Assembly (NCBI GenBank): GCA_904066235.2
Contig: CAJFCV020000005.1
Span: forward strand, 7,621,501 to 7,685,500
DNA length: 64,000 bases
Origin: Bursaphelenchus xylophilus
Lineage: Eukaryota > Nematoda > Chromadorea > Rhabditida > Aphelenchoididae
Direction of reading: 5' to 3'
In this document: positions 1-11,572 of the stretch, piece by piece
How positions within the stretch are numbered: position 1 is the first letter of the stretch
Layout of the letters: each line of letters opens with the position of its first letter
Made by a program: the position numbers and the translations under genes
Notes under the pieces: model-generated
What the model was told of the DNA's origin: nothing
The model's input: the letters and a program-made list of their open reading frames with translations, nothing else
The model's database searches: none

Positions 1-708
1 AATCTCCTATGCGACCAGCGATTACAATCGCGATTTTGCGAGGTAAATAAAATTCTTTCATAAAAAAGACGGCTTGATTTTACGTTTTCTTAGCTTATTT
101 TGGTGCCTTGTATAATATAAATATAACTTGAATTGTACATTACTTGATTTTCCGCGAGGGCTCGCTTTTTTTAAATTTTAAAAATTCGCTGCTCGGATTT
201 GACATAATTATCATGACTTCCATCACTCCATAATTCATTGCGCATAATCCGGTTTCCGAAATCTTTTAAACCGCAAGACACATGCAGAAATCGAATATTT
301 CCTTATAAAAAGTTTCGTTTATTATTACATCGAATTGTTGAAAACAAAGTTTTAATGTTTGTCATGAGTAAAATAATGCATCTTCTCACTGATAACGTCC
401 ATCAAAAAACTTCCTCCCGGTCCCGATGATCTCACTTTTCTTCCGTTTCCAACTGTTGGCCTCCGAAAAGGCCAAATTAATGGGCAAACAACGATAAATC
501 TAAAACTATTTGTCACATAAATCGCGGGCGAGGTCCATTCCTCATTCTCGAGGCGGGTTCCCACTCTTCTCGACCTCCAAACAGTGACCGGGAGCTTTCT
601 TTTGATGAATCACGGACATTCTCTTCTTCGGGGAAACACTTGACTCGTTCGGGACGAGTCTGACGCGCATCTCGGATCTTTTTTGTAGAACTCTTTTGTA
701 GACGGCAG
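1..708. other. Intergenic region upstream of alpha-catenin
   Basis: I see no convincing gene here. The sequence is AT-rich to about position 400 and becomes more GC-rich and pyrimidine-rich towards 700. It presumably contains the promoter and 5' leader of the alpha-catenin gene, but no clear TATA box or trans-splice acceptor stands out. Confidence 0.5.
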
Positions 709-3700
709 ATGACTCGACCGGTCCCTGTGGGCTCCAGAATGGACGTGGATCAAGACATTCGAGCGATCAAGGCCAGAATAAGAACAGAAACCCTTCATCG
801 ATATCTGGCACCTTATATTAATGCTGTAAGTTGACTTTTAGGATGAGTAATACTGTTTTTCGTTTAGGTTCTGCAATTAAAACATGGTTTCCAACCGAGT
901 GGATCGAAGGAAGTCAGTGCCAAGCAGTTACTACATGCAGTTCAGACAAAAACAGAATTTTTATTGAAGCATACAGATCAACTGATCGAGAAGAAGGCCA
1001 AACACATCACAAAAGAGTCGGCTCAAGACCTTGACAATGCTCTGAAAGGAGTTGAAACTACAGGTTTGTTATTAAAAATTTTTTTGTTCTGTATTTAGGA
1101 AGAAATTATATTATTTATGTTTCAGCCAACGATGTTCTTAAAGTCGGGCAGGTCTTTGCAGAAGACACAAGTCAAATTGAAGTCCGTCGACAGTTGGTTG
1201 CTGTTGCAGAAGATTTTATAAAAGCGTTAGCTGAACTTCTCCTTGCTGCGGACTTGGTGGAAGTTAATAATGTCAAAGAAAGGGTTAATACCGTAAGTAG
1301 TTTTTATTTCGACCTCAGAATTTAGGTAAAATTCTGAATCTTTATGCTGCTGATTAATTTGAAGGCTGACTGACACGATTTCAGGTCTATCTTCGGCTTG
1401 AAAATGCTCAGAAAGCCCCAACAAAGGAGACATTTATCCAAACGACCAAGAAATTGGAAGTGGATATCGATGATTTGATCGAGGTAACTCGCCGAAGACT
1501 TGAGAAATCTCGTGATCAAGATGACCGGGACAATCTCCAGGCTGCATTGCATCTCGTCAAGAGAAGTGTTCCCATTATGGTGACCTCTTCATTAGCTTCT
1601 TTCACGAACAAGAATTCGGCCGAAATCGAGGAAAATAAGAAATTTGCCTTCGGAAATCTGCAATCTGGACTTGAAGGGATTGTGGCAGTTTTGAACGGAC
1701 AAACTCCGAATAGAAGAGCCGGTCTGAGCTTGGGAGCAAATTTGGATCAACTTATTGATGGGTTGGAGACGTTCAGAGTGAGTTTTATACCTAAAATAAT
1801 ATAGTTTTTGTCATTTTTAGTTTCTTAGATAATATTTTTTCAAGATTTTATACCTTTTTTAGCATATTAATTTTTCTGTTGTTACCTAAAATAGTGTATT
1901 TTTGTCTTCCAGGCTAGTGTGGTCATCGATCCCAACCAGTATCGCAAGCATGAGCATCGCAAAAAGCTCGAAGAACTCCTCGAACGTATTGTGGTGATGT
2001 TGGCCGACGTTGCCGATCAACCAATGACTCGTCCAAAACGTCGTCAAGACATTGTACAAGGTGCGAATAACCTTCGTCAAGCTCTTCAAGACCTCCTCAC
2101 TGAATATGAAAAGTATCGACAAGGCGATTCCACCGAAGATTTGGACATGGCCTCAGTTCATTTGGATCACAATCTCAAGGATCTACGGAGACATTTGAGA
2201 AGAGCGATTGTTGACCAAGTGTCTGATACTTTCAGCACTCTGGACACTCCTCTGCAATTTCTGATTGATTCAGCATTGAATGGCCGTAGAGAAGAGACTA
2301 TTGACAACGCGGAGATCTTCAAAGTACATTCGGAAAACATGGCCACAGTCGCGGAATTGGTTTGCAAAATGTCCCCAGATCCAGAAGGCGTGGGAATGCT
2401 GAAATACTCGGCGTTTTTGCTCAGAGATGTGACTCCGCAAGTGATAAACGCCGCCATATTGGTCTCGTTAAAGCCGAATCGAACCGCCGACGATCCGGCC
2501 GTCCAGAATCTCCATCAATTCAAGGATTTATGGAGAGAAAGAGCTCATGCTCTAAAAACGGCGATGGATTCCTTGATTGCGATGGATGACATGTTGGCAG
2601 TTACTGAGCAGCACATCATTGATGACATGAATAATGGATTTGGGGTGAGTTTAGATTTTTTGGATTTCATTTTTCCCTTTAGGCCATCGAAAGAGTGGAT
2701 GCGGAGTATTTGGATCGAGTGGTCGGAACTATAAGAGGAAGATGCATTAGGGTGACGGATATGGTCGATTCAGCCTTGGAAGAGCTTCCAATCACCACAT
2801 TTACTGAGAATCTTGGAAAAGCAACCACTCAGTTGAGAAAGGGTAAGATTTTTTGTAAAAATTGCTTTGATGACAAAATTTTTAGTGATGCCGGCATTCG
2901 AGGAAGACGCATCCGCTCTGGTGGCCCGAGTAGCCAATATGGAGGCAAATGACTCGGATGAAAAAGAAAAATGCGTCGATGAATTGATCTCGGCGTGCGA
3001 TCTGGTACATGGAGCTGTGGTAAATATAAGACATGCTTTGTTGTTGAATAGAAACCCTGAGGATGTTGATTCTGACAATGAGTATGAAGAAGGTAGGTCG
3101 ATTTTAATTTTGGATTAATTTTTGTGTTAAGATGGAGGAACTACGGCCGTCGGAGATCAAAGAAGTCAAGTGTCGGACGGAGACGCCGAAAATCAACAAA
3201 GAATCATGCGCCATCTCCCCGAGGAGACCAAACGTGAAATCAAGAAGCACTTGTCGGTCTATAAAATGGTCCAGCAGAACTTGGTTTATGAAGTTTCGAA
3301 GTGGGATGAAGAAAGCAATGATTTGATTTCATTGGCGAAGAAAATGCTGAAGATTATGAATGATATGACTGATTTTACTAATGGAAGGGGGCCTTTTAAG
3401 ACCACTATGGATGTGATTAATGCTGCCAAGGAGATCTCGGAGAGAGGAAGAGAGCTGGAAAAGATTGCGGATAGTATTGGAAAGGAATGTGTGGAGAGTC
3501 AAACGAAGAATGATTTGTATTCTTATATACAGAAGAGCATCTTGTTTTGTCATCAACTGAGTTTGACTAGTCGAGTAAGTGCTTTTGGAGGGAAGTCGGG
3601 TTTTTTGAACGGTGAATTTGTAGCCTTCAGATTAGTTGGCTACACTTTTGGAAGATTATCAATTTTGATTCCACGTTTAGCACAATTTTTTGTCATATTT

Positions 3701-4220
3701 GGGATGTTTTGAAGGTTAATGTGTTGTTTTAGTCTTGACAGTGATTTTGGTTAGAAAATAAATGTGACTTGGATAAATATGCACGATTTCGAAAAAAATT
3801 ATTTTTGGGGTTAAGTGCGATATAATTTCGGTGATTTTGCATATTTTTGGATCGTTTTATGAATGATCATTGTTATTTTAGGTCAAAGCTGAAATCAAAA
3901 TGGTGGAGAACGAAGCGCAGGTCAGCGGCCTTGACTCTGTTCTCTCCCTCATTCACAATGCCAAAAACTTGACAAGTGCTGTTCTGTCAATTGTAAAATT
4001 GGCTTTCATTGCCAGCACCAAATACAGAAAGAGGAACAAGAATGAAGATGTCACCTACACCAAAGACGAGATCAAAATGGAATGGAGATCGGCCAAGCCG
4101 CAGGCCGCCGCTTTTACAGCAGATCCTGTCCAAGCAAGGAACGCGCAGATTGTTAGAAGAAGGTCCGACCGGAGATCTTTGGCCCCAATTCGGCAAATGG
4201 CAGCGGCAAGGATTAACTGA
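709..4220 (+). CDS. hmp-1: Alpha-catenin, HMP-1-like (9 exons, 917 aa)
   Basis: This is a cytoplasmic adherens-junction protein that links the beta-catenin/cadherin complex to F-actin. Exons are 709-825, 868-1063, 1126-1292, 1385-1777, 1913-2644, 2683-2842, 2886-3092, 3132-3574 and 3882-4220. All junctions are GT-AG and keep the frame, giving 917 aa, close to the roughly 900-930 aa of the family. The N-terminal vinculin-like beta-catenin-binding part is recognisable by segments such as HAVQTKTEFLLKHTDQLIEK. The middle region includes RQDIVQGANNLRQALQDLL, a family hallmark. An acidic linker around SDNEYEE and DGDAENQQ leads into the C-terminal actin-binding helices, and the tail is basic. The start is uncertain: ATG 709 and ATG 739 are in the same frame and 739 (MDVDQDIRA) may be the real one. 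The gene symbol is by homology to Caenorhabditis. Confidence 0.93.
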
Positions 4221-4852
4221 AGAACATGGGAACACAAACTTTATTGTTTTTACACCAATTTTTATATTATTTTCGATGTTTTTTACTTCATTTTACATCT
4301 ACGCATTACCAAAGACTGCAATTTACACAATTTATTTATTTTTTGATCGTTTGCCAATTATTTTTGTGCCTATACGTCGAAATGGTAACTATTATTCTTA
4401 TTATAGTATATTTTGTCATTTTTTTTGGCATTTAAATGTTACTAACATTGTTTGAGACCACCAAACCTCGCATTTATTGTGATTTCAGATACATTTTTTG
4501 GCCAATGTCCAAGTTATGCCTTATCTCACTCTATAAATTCACATTCTTATCACAAACTACAATTTTTATATCCATATTTATCTACTATTAACTTATTTTT
4601 TATTAATAAATTGTATAGTAAGATGGGGAGCCGCAATTAAAAAGTATGATTACTTTTTTTTATCTCTTAATTGGGAAGGTCATAACGAAACTAAATGAAT
4701 ATTTAACAGTTCTGTTAAAAAATTCGTGATGACTTGTTTTTAAATTTATTAAAAATCTAATATAAAAAAGGAAATAATTATGAAATTAACAATTTGTAAA
4801 TTAAAATTTGTATATTAGTAAAAATAAAAAAAAACAATGAAGACATTAGAGT
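4221..4852. other. 3' region between convergent genes
   Basis: Very AT-rich sequence between the stop codons of the convergent alpha-catenin and Elongin A-like genes. It presumably holds both 3' UTRs and poly(A) signals. I see no other gene. Confidence 0.5.
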
Positions 4853-5875
4853 TCATCTTCTCATCGCTTTTGCCATTTTCATCGCCTTCTTCATCAATGG
4901 AGTCGGCCCGTTTTTCTTTTCTGGCTTGACGACTGCCTTCTTCTCGAGGCTCCCGACGGTTGATGGAGCAGCCCTTGATTGGTGGGATGAGCTTCTTCTT
5001 GCAATCGGCCGGACCTCCGAACACTTGAGGGTCTTTTTTTCTTTGGCCTGCTTTTGAATTTGTTTGGCGGAAATTCGAGCCGCCAAATCAGCTAATCTGG
5101 CCTCTTCCGCGGTCTCGGTACGCTAGAAAATATTTAAATTAACTTGTTTACTTTAAGTCATCAAAAGATATTTTAAAAAATTAAAAACATTTTACTTACC
5201 TTAAAGTACTCGTACCATGACTCGTCCGGTTTCTTCTCCAATTTCAGACCAAATTCTCGCCGGGTAACGCTTTCCCAGACTTGATCTTCCTTCTCCCTGA
5301 GGTCCTTGTTGAAACTGAAGAGCATTTCCAGTTCCCGCACAGTGCGGTCCCTTAAGGAAACTCGAGGTTTTGAAGATGTGGGTTGGCCAAGCCCTGCACA
5401 GTGGCCCCTTTTGCGCCCAGTAGTGGGGTCATGGAAGGTGTCTGAAAATTAGATAATCAAAAAGAATTTATTTTTTAAAAGATTGTTTGAGCCAAGATTA
5501 ATATAAAAATTGGTTACCTTTGACTTCTGGGGGTTGACTACATTTGGAGCTGACTGTAGCGGGTATGGTACAGGCTACAGTAACCTTCTTGATGGCCTTG
5601 GCTTTCTTGAGAATAGCCTGAAAATGAATAAATATTCAAAACTGAGTTATCATCAAAACAAATTTCCAAATGGCATATAAAAGTGAAATAATAAACTAAA
5701 TCATAGGTTTACTGATTGTTACTGGTGAATTTTAAAATTTTTGGAATATTCGAAAGAGTCAAAAAAGAAATTAAAAAACATTGCTTACCTGATCAGCCGC
5801 CAAAAGTTGCTCTTCAAATGAGAGAGGACGTTTCTGGGCTTTCTGGGAAACAGCGGAGGTCTTGGTTGAAGCCAT
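4853..5875 (-). CDS. Elongin A-like protein, short form (4 exons, 232 aa)
   Basis: Exons on the minus strand are 5875-5789, 5617-5518, 5441-5200 and 5122-4853, with consistent phases, giving 232 aa. Residues about 100-185 resemble the conserved Elongin A block: a RELEMLF-like segment, then QVWESVTRREFG (family pattern W-x-x-x-x-x-x-F) and DESWYEYFKR followed by a basic stretch. The C-terminus GPTPLMKKAMKMAKAMRR matches the typical Elongin A ending, where PLM is followed by basic residues. Elongin A stimulates RNA polymerase II elongation and binds Elongin B/C through its BC box. The protein lacks the N-terminal TFIIS-like domain found in vertebrate Elongin A, as it is far too short to hold it. 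The family call rests on residue patterns only and needs a profile search. Confidence 0.62.
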
Positions 5876-5909
5876 TATAATTGAAGTTGAAGATGATGAT
5901 TAAAGAAAT

Positions 5910-6146
5910 TCAAGGGAATTCACAATCCTTTACCGAGGTAATATTAAGGTAGGTAAGTGCGTTTTTAATTTCTGTGAGATTTTCATGGATTTTCTGTACT
6001 ATTTTGATTTTTTTCTGCTCAAAATCGTCTGATATGTAATTTCTGCAATCTTCGAGAAATTTCAAATTGTCTGTTAATTTTTGGTTGCGCAATGGATTTT
6101 TAATTTTTTTTGCCGCTTTCGAAGATAATTTATAATTTATTTTCAA
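5910..6146 (-). CDS. Small lysine-rich ORF, doubtful
   Basis: An open frame of 78 codons on the minus strand just upstream of the Elongin A-like gene. The only in-frame start near its 5' end is TTG, so it would need an upstream exon or is not a gene. The composition (K, N, I, E rich, helical heptad-like spacing) is protein-like, but I recognise no family. It ends 42 bases before the transposon-like element at 6188, which could have displaced an upstream exon. Confidence 0.2.
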   Translation of the reverse strand: MKINYKLSSKAAKKIKNPLRNQKLTDNLKFLEDCRNYISDDFEQKKIKIVQKIHENLTEIKNALTYLNITSVKDCEFP

Positions 6147-6187
6147 TTTTCAGCAAAAATCCTATCAATTTGCGGAGGTAATATTTA

Positions 6188-7387
6188 CACAGGGGATTCG
6201 TTTTTACTTATAAAAACTTTTATTTACTTATAGGTAAAAATATTTCCCAAAAATTCACTTATAAGTTAAAAAAAGGCGGAGCCTATTTTCATTTACTTAT
6301 AAGAAATTTTATTTACTTATAAGAACTTTTATTTACTTATAATTACCAATAAGGACTCCGAAAAGAAAACAGTTGAGCGCCAAAGACGCTTTTGGCTTTT
6401 TGAACGCATGGGCGAGACTTAGAAATTCTAAGTTTTTCGTAGCAGTACTGGTCAAAGAGGGTATTTAAACGTTGGATGGAACAAGGTAAGGGGTTTCTAG
6501 TGAGTTTTTTTCATTTACAGGACTGTAAAAAGTGGGTAGATGAAAAATCCGGAACATAAGAAACTTCCCGATTAGGAAACATGTCAAAATGGAAGAGCAG
6601 ACAGCCTGGGAAGATCTAGAAACAAGCATGATCAATCAAGAATTTGGATGAAGAACTCTTTCCTCGATTTTGGTAGGTTTTTTAAACTGCTTCCACATAT
6701 CAGAAGGCCAGAAACTTTTCAAGACATAGTTTTCTTATGTTGTACTAGGTCCAGGTGAACCCACTATTTCAGATAATCACAAAATGTTCGTGGAGGAAGT
6801 AAATGGGCAACGTGCACACAATGTCTGGAAAAAATGACTCACGGATGCCTCAGGTATGTTGATAATATTCACCTGGACCTAGTACAACATGAAAAACTTG
6901 ATGTCTCGAAATCTCATTGCTAAATTTCTGAACCTCAAACTAATTTTTGGGATGGAAAAGCACAAAAAATGAGTTCAATGAGATCTCATAATAAACTATC
7001 TCCGAAAATTTTATTTACTTTTTCTTTATCTTTGACTATTTTCAGTGCATCTAGCCGCAGGAGTGCCCATAGAAAATCCGCACAGAAGCAAGTTAGCCCC
7101 GTCAGGACACAGAAGATGCGCTAACCACATGTGTAACCGGTAATATATCAGAGTCAAGTTGTTTTTTACTTTGTTTGAATAAATTTTTATCTATCCTGCA
7201 CTGTGCATAATTTTCTGTTACCTATAAGTATTTATAATTATCTATAAGTGAATTTCCCGGGCGCCGAAAATAAAAATTACCTATAAGTGATTTGAAAATC
7301 ACTTATAAGAACTTTTATTTACTTATAAAAACTTGAAGTTTTTATAAGTAAATAAAAGTTTTTATAAGTGATTTTGAGTTCCCTGTG
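6188..7387. mobile_element. 1.2 kb TIR element with TA target-site duplication, non-autonomous
   Basis: The ends are inverted: the left end reads CACAGGGGATTCGTTTTTAC and the right end, reverse-complemented, CACAGGGAACTCAAAATCAC; both continue into TTATAAAAAC. A TA dinucleotide flanks each side (6186-6187 and 7388-7389). Both subterminal regions (about 6200-6345 and 7220-7380) carry many copies of the palindromic unit ACTTATAAG joined to TAAATAAAAG, in both orientations. A perfect 23 bp internal inverted repeat lies at 6737-6759 and 6868-6890. No transposase-length frame is present, so the element is probably mobilised in trans. The TA duplication points to a Tc1/mariner-type mechanism, but the tips do not let me name the family. 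Confidence 0.85.
6737..6890. repeat. Perfect 23 bp internal inverted repeat
   Basis: Positions 6737-6759 (ATGTTGTACTAGGTCCAGGT and 3 more bases) are the exact reverse complement of 6868-6890. The spacer of about 108 bases is not palindromic. It lies near the middle of the 1.2 kb TIR element and could form a stem-loop or be the ends of a nested insertion. Confidence 0.9.
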
Positions 7388-7516
7388 TATTATAAAGAAA
7401 ATTATAGAATATTTACATAGAATATAATGACCAAAATATCGAAAAATACAATTAAAACGGTAGATAGAAAGTTGAACCCGTAGTTTATTACTATTGAAGT
7501 TTCAACATCCGGCCGT

Positions 7517-7595
7517 TTAATGCTTGAGACCAGCACCTTGTTGGAGACTCCACATTTCGGCGTACAACCCGTTCTTTTCCACGAGATCTTTGTGG
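7517..7595 (-). pseudogene. Last-exon remnant of an ABC half-transporter
   Basis: A 79-base exon-like piece preceded by a splice acceptor (TTTTTAG) encodes HKDLVEKNGLYAEMWSLQQG and five more residues, then a stop. This matches the C-terminal end of ABCB6/HMT-1-type half transporters, where a GxHxxLL segment is followed by Y-A-E-M-W and a short glutamine-rich tail. No upstream ABC exon is visible on this strand; the next gene upstream is the epoxide hydrolase. The preceding ATP-binding exons of a similar gene are found as another remnant at 11.6 kb on the other strand. Confidence 0.7.
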
Positions 7596-7969
7596 CTAAA
7601 AATATTTTCATTATTTGAACGCGTTTCGGTAAGTGCCGGGGGCAGATATTTAGAATGTTTTTTCGCGAATGGTTTGCTTTATTGCCTGAATGAGTCAATA
7701 TCGGAAGAAAAGGTTCGTTTTCTTGAACTATACCAGTTGTTATCGCCGTGAAAACGCATCCTTCAATTTTCAAATGGCAATTTGCGTCATCCCCGGAGGA
7801 AATTATAAAAATGAAAGGGGTGGGGGAGTTTGTCACAATTTTTCAAAAAGTACAAAAGTACAAAAGTCAAAAAGTATTTTTATTTTCCATAACTTTCAAA
7901 AATTCAAATTTAAATAAAAAACAGAGCATGTGAAAGTAGTGTAAGAGATATGGAAGATTCGGAGGTATC

Positions 7970-9780
7970 TTATGCGAGTGTCGATGCAAATTTAAAAACA
8001 TCCTTGGCCAATAATTCCGGCTCTTCGAATGCAGCGAAATGCCCGACGTCATGTAAAATGGAGTAATGTTGTATGTTCGCGATCTTTTTGGCCAATTCCT
8101 TTGGCAAGGCTGGAATTGCGTCGTTCAAACACGCAGCATAGCCAGTTGGGACTTTGATGTACTCACTGAAATTTGGAAAGCAATATTTAGACATTAGGTA
8201 GCCGTTTGTTGAAAAATTGGGGTTATATCTAGAAGGCACTTACTTTGTTAACCTTTTGGTTTCTGGAGATTGCAGCATTTCTTTGTAGAACCTTCCAGCC
8301 TGAAGAGCGTTTCCATTCACCCAGTAGATCATGAGATTTGTAATGAGATCATGCGTGGTGTATTTCCTCTCCAGATTTCCATCAGCTGTCTTTGCCCACG
8401 TCATGTTGGTTCCTCCAACAAATTTCTCCAAAATCCAAGCCATTAGCCCGATTGGCGAGTCGTTCAAAGCAATTCCTAAAAAGCGCTGGTGTCATACTTG
8501 ATATTGGAACATTTTTTTATTAATGTGATAAGATCCCATACCAATAGTATCCGGGGTATTTCCTTGCAACAGAAAGTATCCACCGCTCTTGAAGAAGAGC
8601 CTGATCATGTTCTTCACTGTATATGTGTGGAATTCAGAATCCGCGAACATCATTCTAGGAGCAATCGAGCCAAGGACAGCTCTGAAGAGAAATCCTTTAT
8701 TGGATGACGTCATCATATTCAGATGACATCCGATTACTCGTTCTGGGAAGATGCGAGAGACAAGCCCAACCAAAGTTGAACCCCAATCTCCTCCTTGAAC
8801 AAAGTAACGTTGATAACCGAGCCGCGTCATCAGAGTGTTGTAGATGCGGGCTACGGAGATCTGGTCACAACCTGAAAGATGCTTGAGTAAGTTTGAGGGA
8901 TATTAATTTTATGGCAGGGAACATCAAACCGTCTTGATGACATTTTTTATGAATGGATATCAAGGCATCATTTGACTGGAAAGTCTGAAGAGAACTCGAG
9001 ACGCTCTAACCGCATTCCTCGACTATATCTCACCTTTTTTCGACGGAGAATCTGAAAATCCATATCCAGGAATACTCGGACAAACCACCTCAAAAGCGAT
9101 GTCAGTCTGAATTCCATGGCTTTTGGGGTCAGTCAGGATTGGAATCACCCTGTGGAACTCATGAATACTTCCAGGCCACCCATGAGATGCCAAAATTGGG
9201 ACAACTCTGTCATATCCTGCAGGTGGTTTTGAATGAATGAAATGTATTTTCAGCCCTTCAATCTCTGTTTTAAAATTCGGGAAGCTGTTAAGTTCTCTCT
9301 CTGCCTCCCTCCAGTCGTATTGATCCCTCCAATAGTCCAAATATTTGTTCAGGATAGTCAAATTAAATCCGTATTCAAAGTCCTGACACTCTTCGATTTG
9401 AGAATGAGTAATTCTCGATTTACGGAGACGGTCTTTTAGGTCATCGAGGACCGTGCTGCTGATGTCAATGGTAAATGGGTAGATGGTTGGGTCATCCGGG
9501 TGATAGTCACCTGGACCGAAGTAACCGGGAGTTCGATGCTGAAAAATTTATGGGTTAAAAATAAAAGCTTGAATAAGAAAGCTTTTAGGAACGAAGCTTT
9601 AGCCTGGATCGTATTTGAGGTGCGCATTAATGTTTTCTAAAAAATTTGCGTACTTGATCTGAACCGTCCATAAATTTGTCCCCTGAAGGAGATGAAGAGA
9701 TGGCCTGAGCATCTCATTTTTTCAATACCTAGACTACGCTAAGAAACAATTTATATTTGCAAAACTCTTACCTTATCCAT
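7970..9780 (-). CDS. Microsomal-type epoxide hydrolase (5 exons, 423 aa)
   Basis: An alpha/beta-hydrolase that opens epoxides with water to diols. Exons are 9780-9772, 9538-9034, 8871-8542, 8475-8244 and 8165-7970, all phase-consistent. The EHN-type N-terminal domain is followed by the oxyanion-hole motif HGWPGS, then CPSIPGYGFS. The nucleophile Asp is in QGGDWGS, and the catalytic His is in GHFAAFEEPE. The lid contains ALNDSPIGLMAWILEKF, close to mammalian EPHX1 and insect juvenile-hormone epoxide hydrolases. Exon 1 codes only for Met-Asp-Lys, so the usual N-terminal membrane anchor is missing in this model. An alternative upstream exon cannot be excluded, but a TATA-like box lies about 50 bases upstream of this ATG, which supports the start. 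Confidence 0.92.
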
Positions 9781-9829
9781 GAAACCAAGAGATTTCCTCT
9801 CGAATAAATGAACCTTCAAATGTTCTCTT

Positions 9830-9840
9830 CCCTTTTTATA
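9830..9840 (-). promoter_or_regulatory. TATA box of the epoxide hydrolase gene
   Basis: On the minus strand the sequence TATAAAAAGGG ends about 50 bases before the proposed start codon at 9780. This spacing fits transcription starting roughly 25-30 bases downstream and a short 5' leader. Confidence 0.55.
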
Positions 9841-10131
9841 CACAAAGCACTGATTCTCCAGCTAATTGAGAAGAGAAAGACAAAAGTTGTATTTTCAAAG
9901 TTTGAAAAAAGCCGCTCTTTTTTGTTCTTCCTTCAAGGTTTCTGTCGTCTTTTGCCCAACATAATACATAAGCCCTGATAAGCAAGCAAGTCATAGCTGT
10001 CTCTCGTCTTTTTTCATACAAAAAATTTTGAACTACGTAATTTTCGTGCAAAATTCAAAAGTTGACTGGGTTTTTTGGCCGACTTTTTCATTATTTTTTC
10101 TAGTTTATGTCTCAGAATTTTTTTGAGGGAA

Positions 10132-10299
10132 ATGTGTGAGACCCCAGCCGACTCAGCAACATTCGGAGCCAACCTGCGCCCAGCCACGGAGGATTTTGGG
10201 AAACCTTGGACGGTCAAGAGGATAGAACGGTTGGAACGGAGGAGTCTGAACGTGCGGTTGGCCGTCAGAGATCCGTTGGACGAAGATACTATCTTTTGA
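10132..10299 (+). CDS. Possible small gene or terminal exon, 55 aa, unknown
   Basis: An ATG-initiated frame on the plus strand in a locally GC-richer patch. It encodes MCETPADSATFGANLRPATE and a basic helical segment (KRIERLERRSLNVRL). A splice acceptor-like CTCAG lies upstream at about 10111-10114 and the frame is open from there. Codon composition is more protein-like than the surroundings. I recognise no family, and the opposite strand is also open, so this may be a shadow. Confidence 0.3.
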   Translation: MCETPADSATFGANLRPATEDFGKPWTVKRIERLERRSLNVRLAVRDPLDEDTIF

Positions 10300-10789
10300 T
10301 ACTGGCTTGTTTGGGTTTTTGATTGTGATTGATTTGTGCAGATAAATAGTGTTGGCATTTATTCGTGTGGGTTATTTGTGTGAAATATATTGGGAGTTTG
10401 TCCCATAATTATCTAGGGGAATTGCCTGTGGAATCGTTTGGAGGAGCAGAGCATTTATTTTCCCATTAATGTGTTACCGGGTCCTTCCTTGGCTTTATCA
10501 ATATTACAAAAAAAGAATAATTAATCTTACATATTACAAAGAATAAGTGAAGGACACGATGATGGGCAAAGCGCAAAACACAAAAAATACTTTGGAATTT
10601 TTTAGTTTGACAGGTCGCTTAAACAACGAAAAAAGGTGCAACAAACAATTAAAATAACTGTCGAATAGGTTGTAATAGGCGGCGGGTGGAGTGGAACGCC
10701 TGAAAGGGCCATGTGGAGTCAAATATTTTGGGGGAAGATTTTAAAATTGTAAAAACAAAAACAGATAAAAATTGAGAGTTTATGCAGAG
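10300..10789. other. Intergenic, no gene seen
   Basis: AT-rich sequence downstream of the small plus-strand frame and 3' of the minus-strand membrane protein gene. I see nothing beyond probable 3' UTR sequence. Confidence 0.45.
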
Positions 10790-11172
10790 CTAATTATTCG
10801 TATTGGTATCACTCTCAAAGAAGATTTTCTTCTGAACCTTGATCCTTTCCTCTTTTTGCCCCTTCTTTTTCTTTGACGACCTTTCGCTTCCGGATAGGTT
10901 GGCTCCTTCGATTCGATGGATAACAATCATTCTTGGATCATTCCCTCGCTTGACCTGAAAATGGAAATATGAAACTACCTGACATTAAAAGCAACCCGGA
11001 AAACACTTGCTACTTTTCGTTTGTAATCCTGCAATCGGCGATGCATTCTCATTCCAAGGTTTGCGTATCCCAAGACCATTGAGAGGAGAAAAAGAAATAA
11101 AAGAAGGTGGACGAGAGCAAGCAGATCTTTGACTTGTCTATCCAACTTGTCGACATATTCGATTTGAGGCAT
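10790..11172 (-). CDS. Small single-pass membrane protein, unknown family (2 exons, 107 aa)
   Basis: Exons are 11172-11014 and 10954-10790, joined in phase 0 at GTAGCA...TTTTCAG. The predicted protein starts MPQIEYVDKLDRQVKDLLAL, followed by a hydrophobic segment of about 20 residues (VHLLLFLFLLSMVLGYANLG). A strongly basic cytosolic-type tail with KRGNDPRMIVIHRIEG and a lysine cluster (SSKKKKGQKEE) follows. The frame is open upstream of the ATG, so an extra 5' exon is possible. I cannot assign a function. The positive-inside rule predicts the C-terminus faces the cytosol. Confidence 0.55.
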
Positions 11173-11572
11173 AGGAATCGGAAACGACCGAGATCTGAGT
11201 TTGGAAACGGGAGTAATGAGGCTTCGCAAGAGAAATTATCAAAAATGCTATAAATGGCCTGGGCGTATAAATTTAAAGGAAAAAATTAACGAAATTCAGC
11301 ATAGATTGATACAAAGATTGTAACGGATCACCACAAAGATCCATTCAGGCTTTCTAAATATTTTTACTTAATTTTATTTATATTGCATTTTACAAATTGT
11401 GATAAATTAAAAAGCAAATAAACGAACTATTAAATATGATGACTAGAGCAATTTCCTCCACCCTCATTTGTTCAATTCTCCATACCTTTAATTGCAAAGT
11501 AAAATGTGCAAATTACCATTTGAAACTCCGCAATGTCAAGTCTCAACAACGATGACAATAGCGTCAAAAAAC
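11173..11572. other. Intergenic, no gene seen
   Basis: AT-rich sequence separating the small membrane protein gene from the ABC remnant. No coding signal is visible. Confidence 0.4.

Noticed and set aside
7402..7836. A 144-codon minus-strand frame
   Set aside because: Its middle overlaps the ABC last-exon remnant in another frame. The frame contains no recognisable domain and runs out of the transposon edge, so it is most likely a chance open frame.
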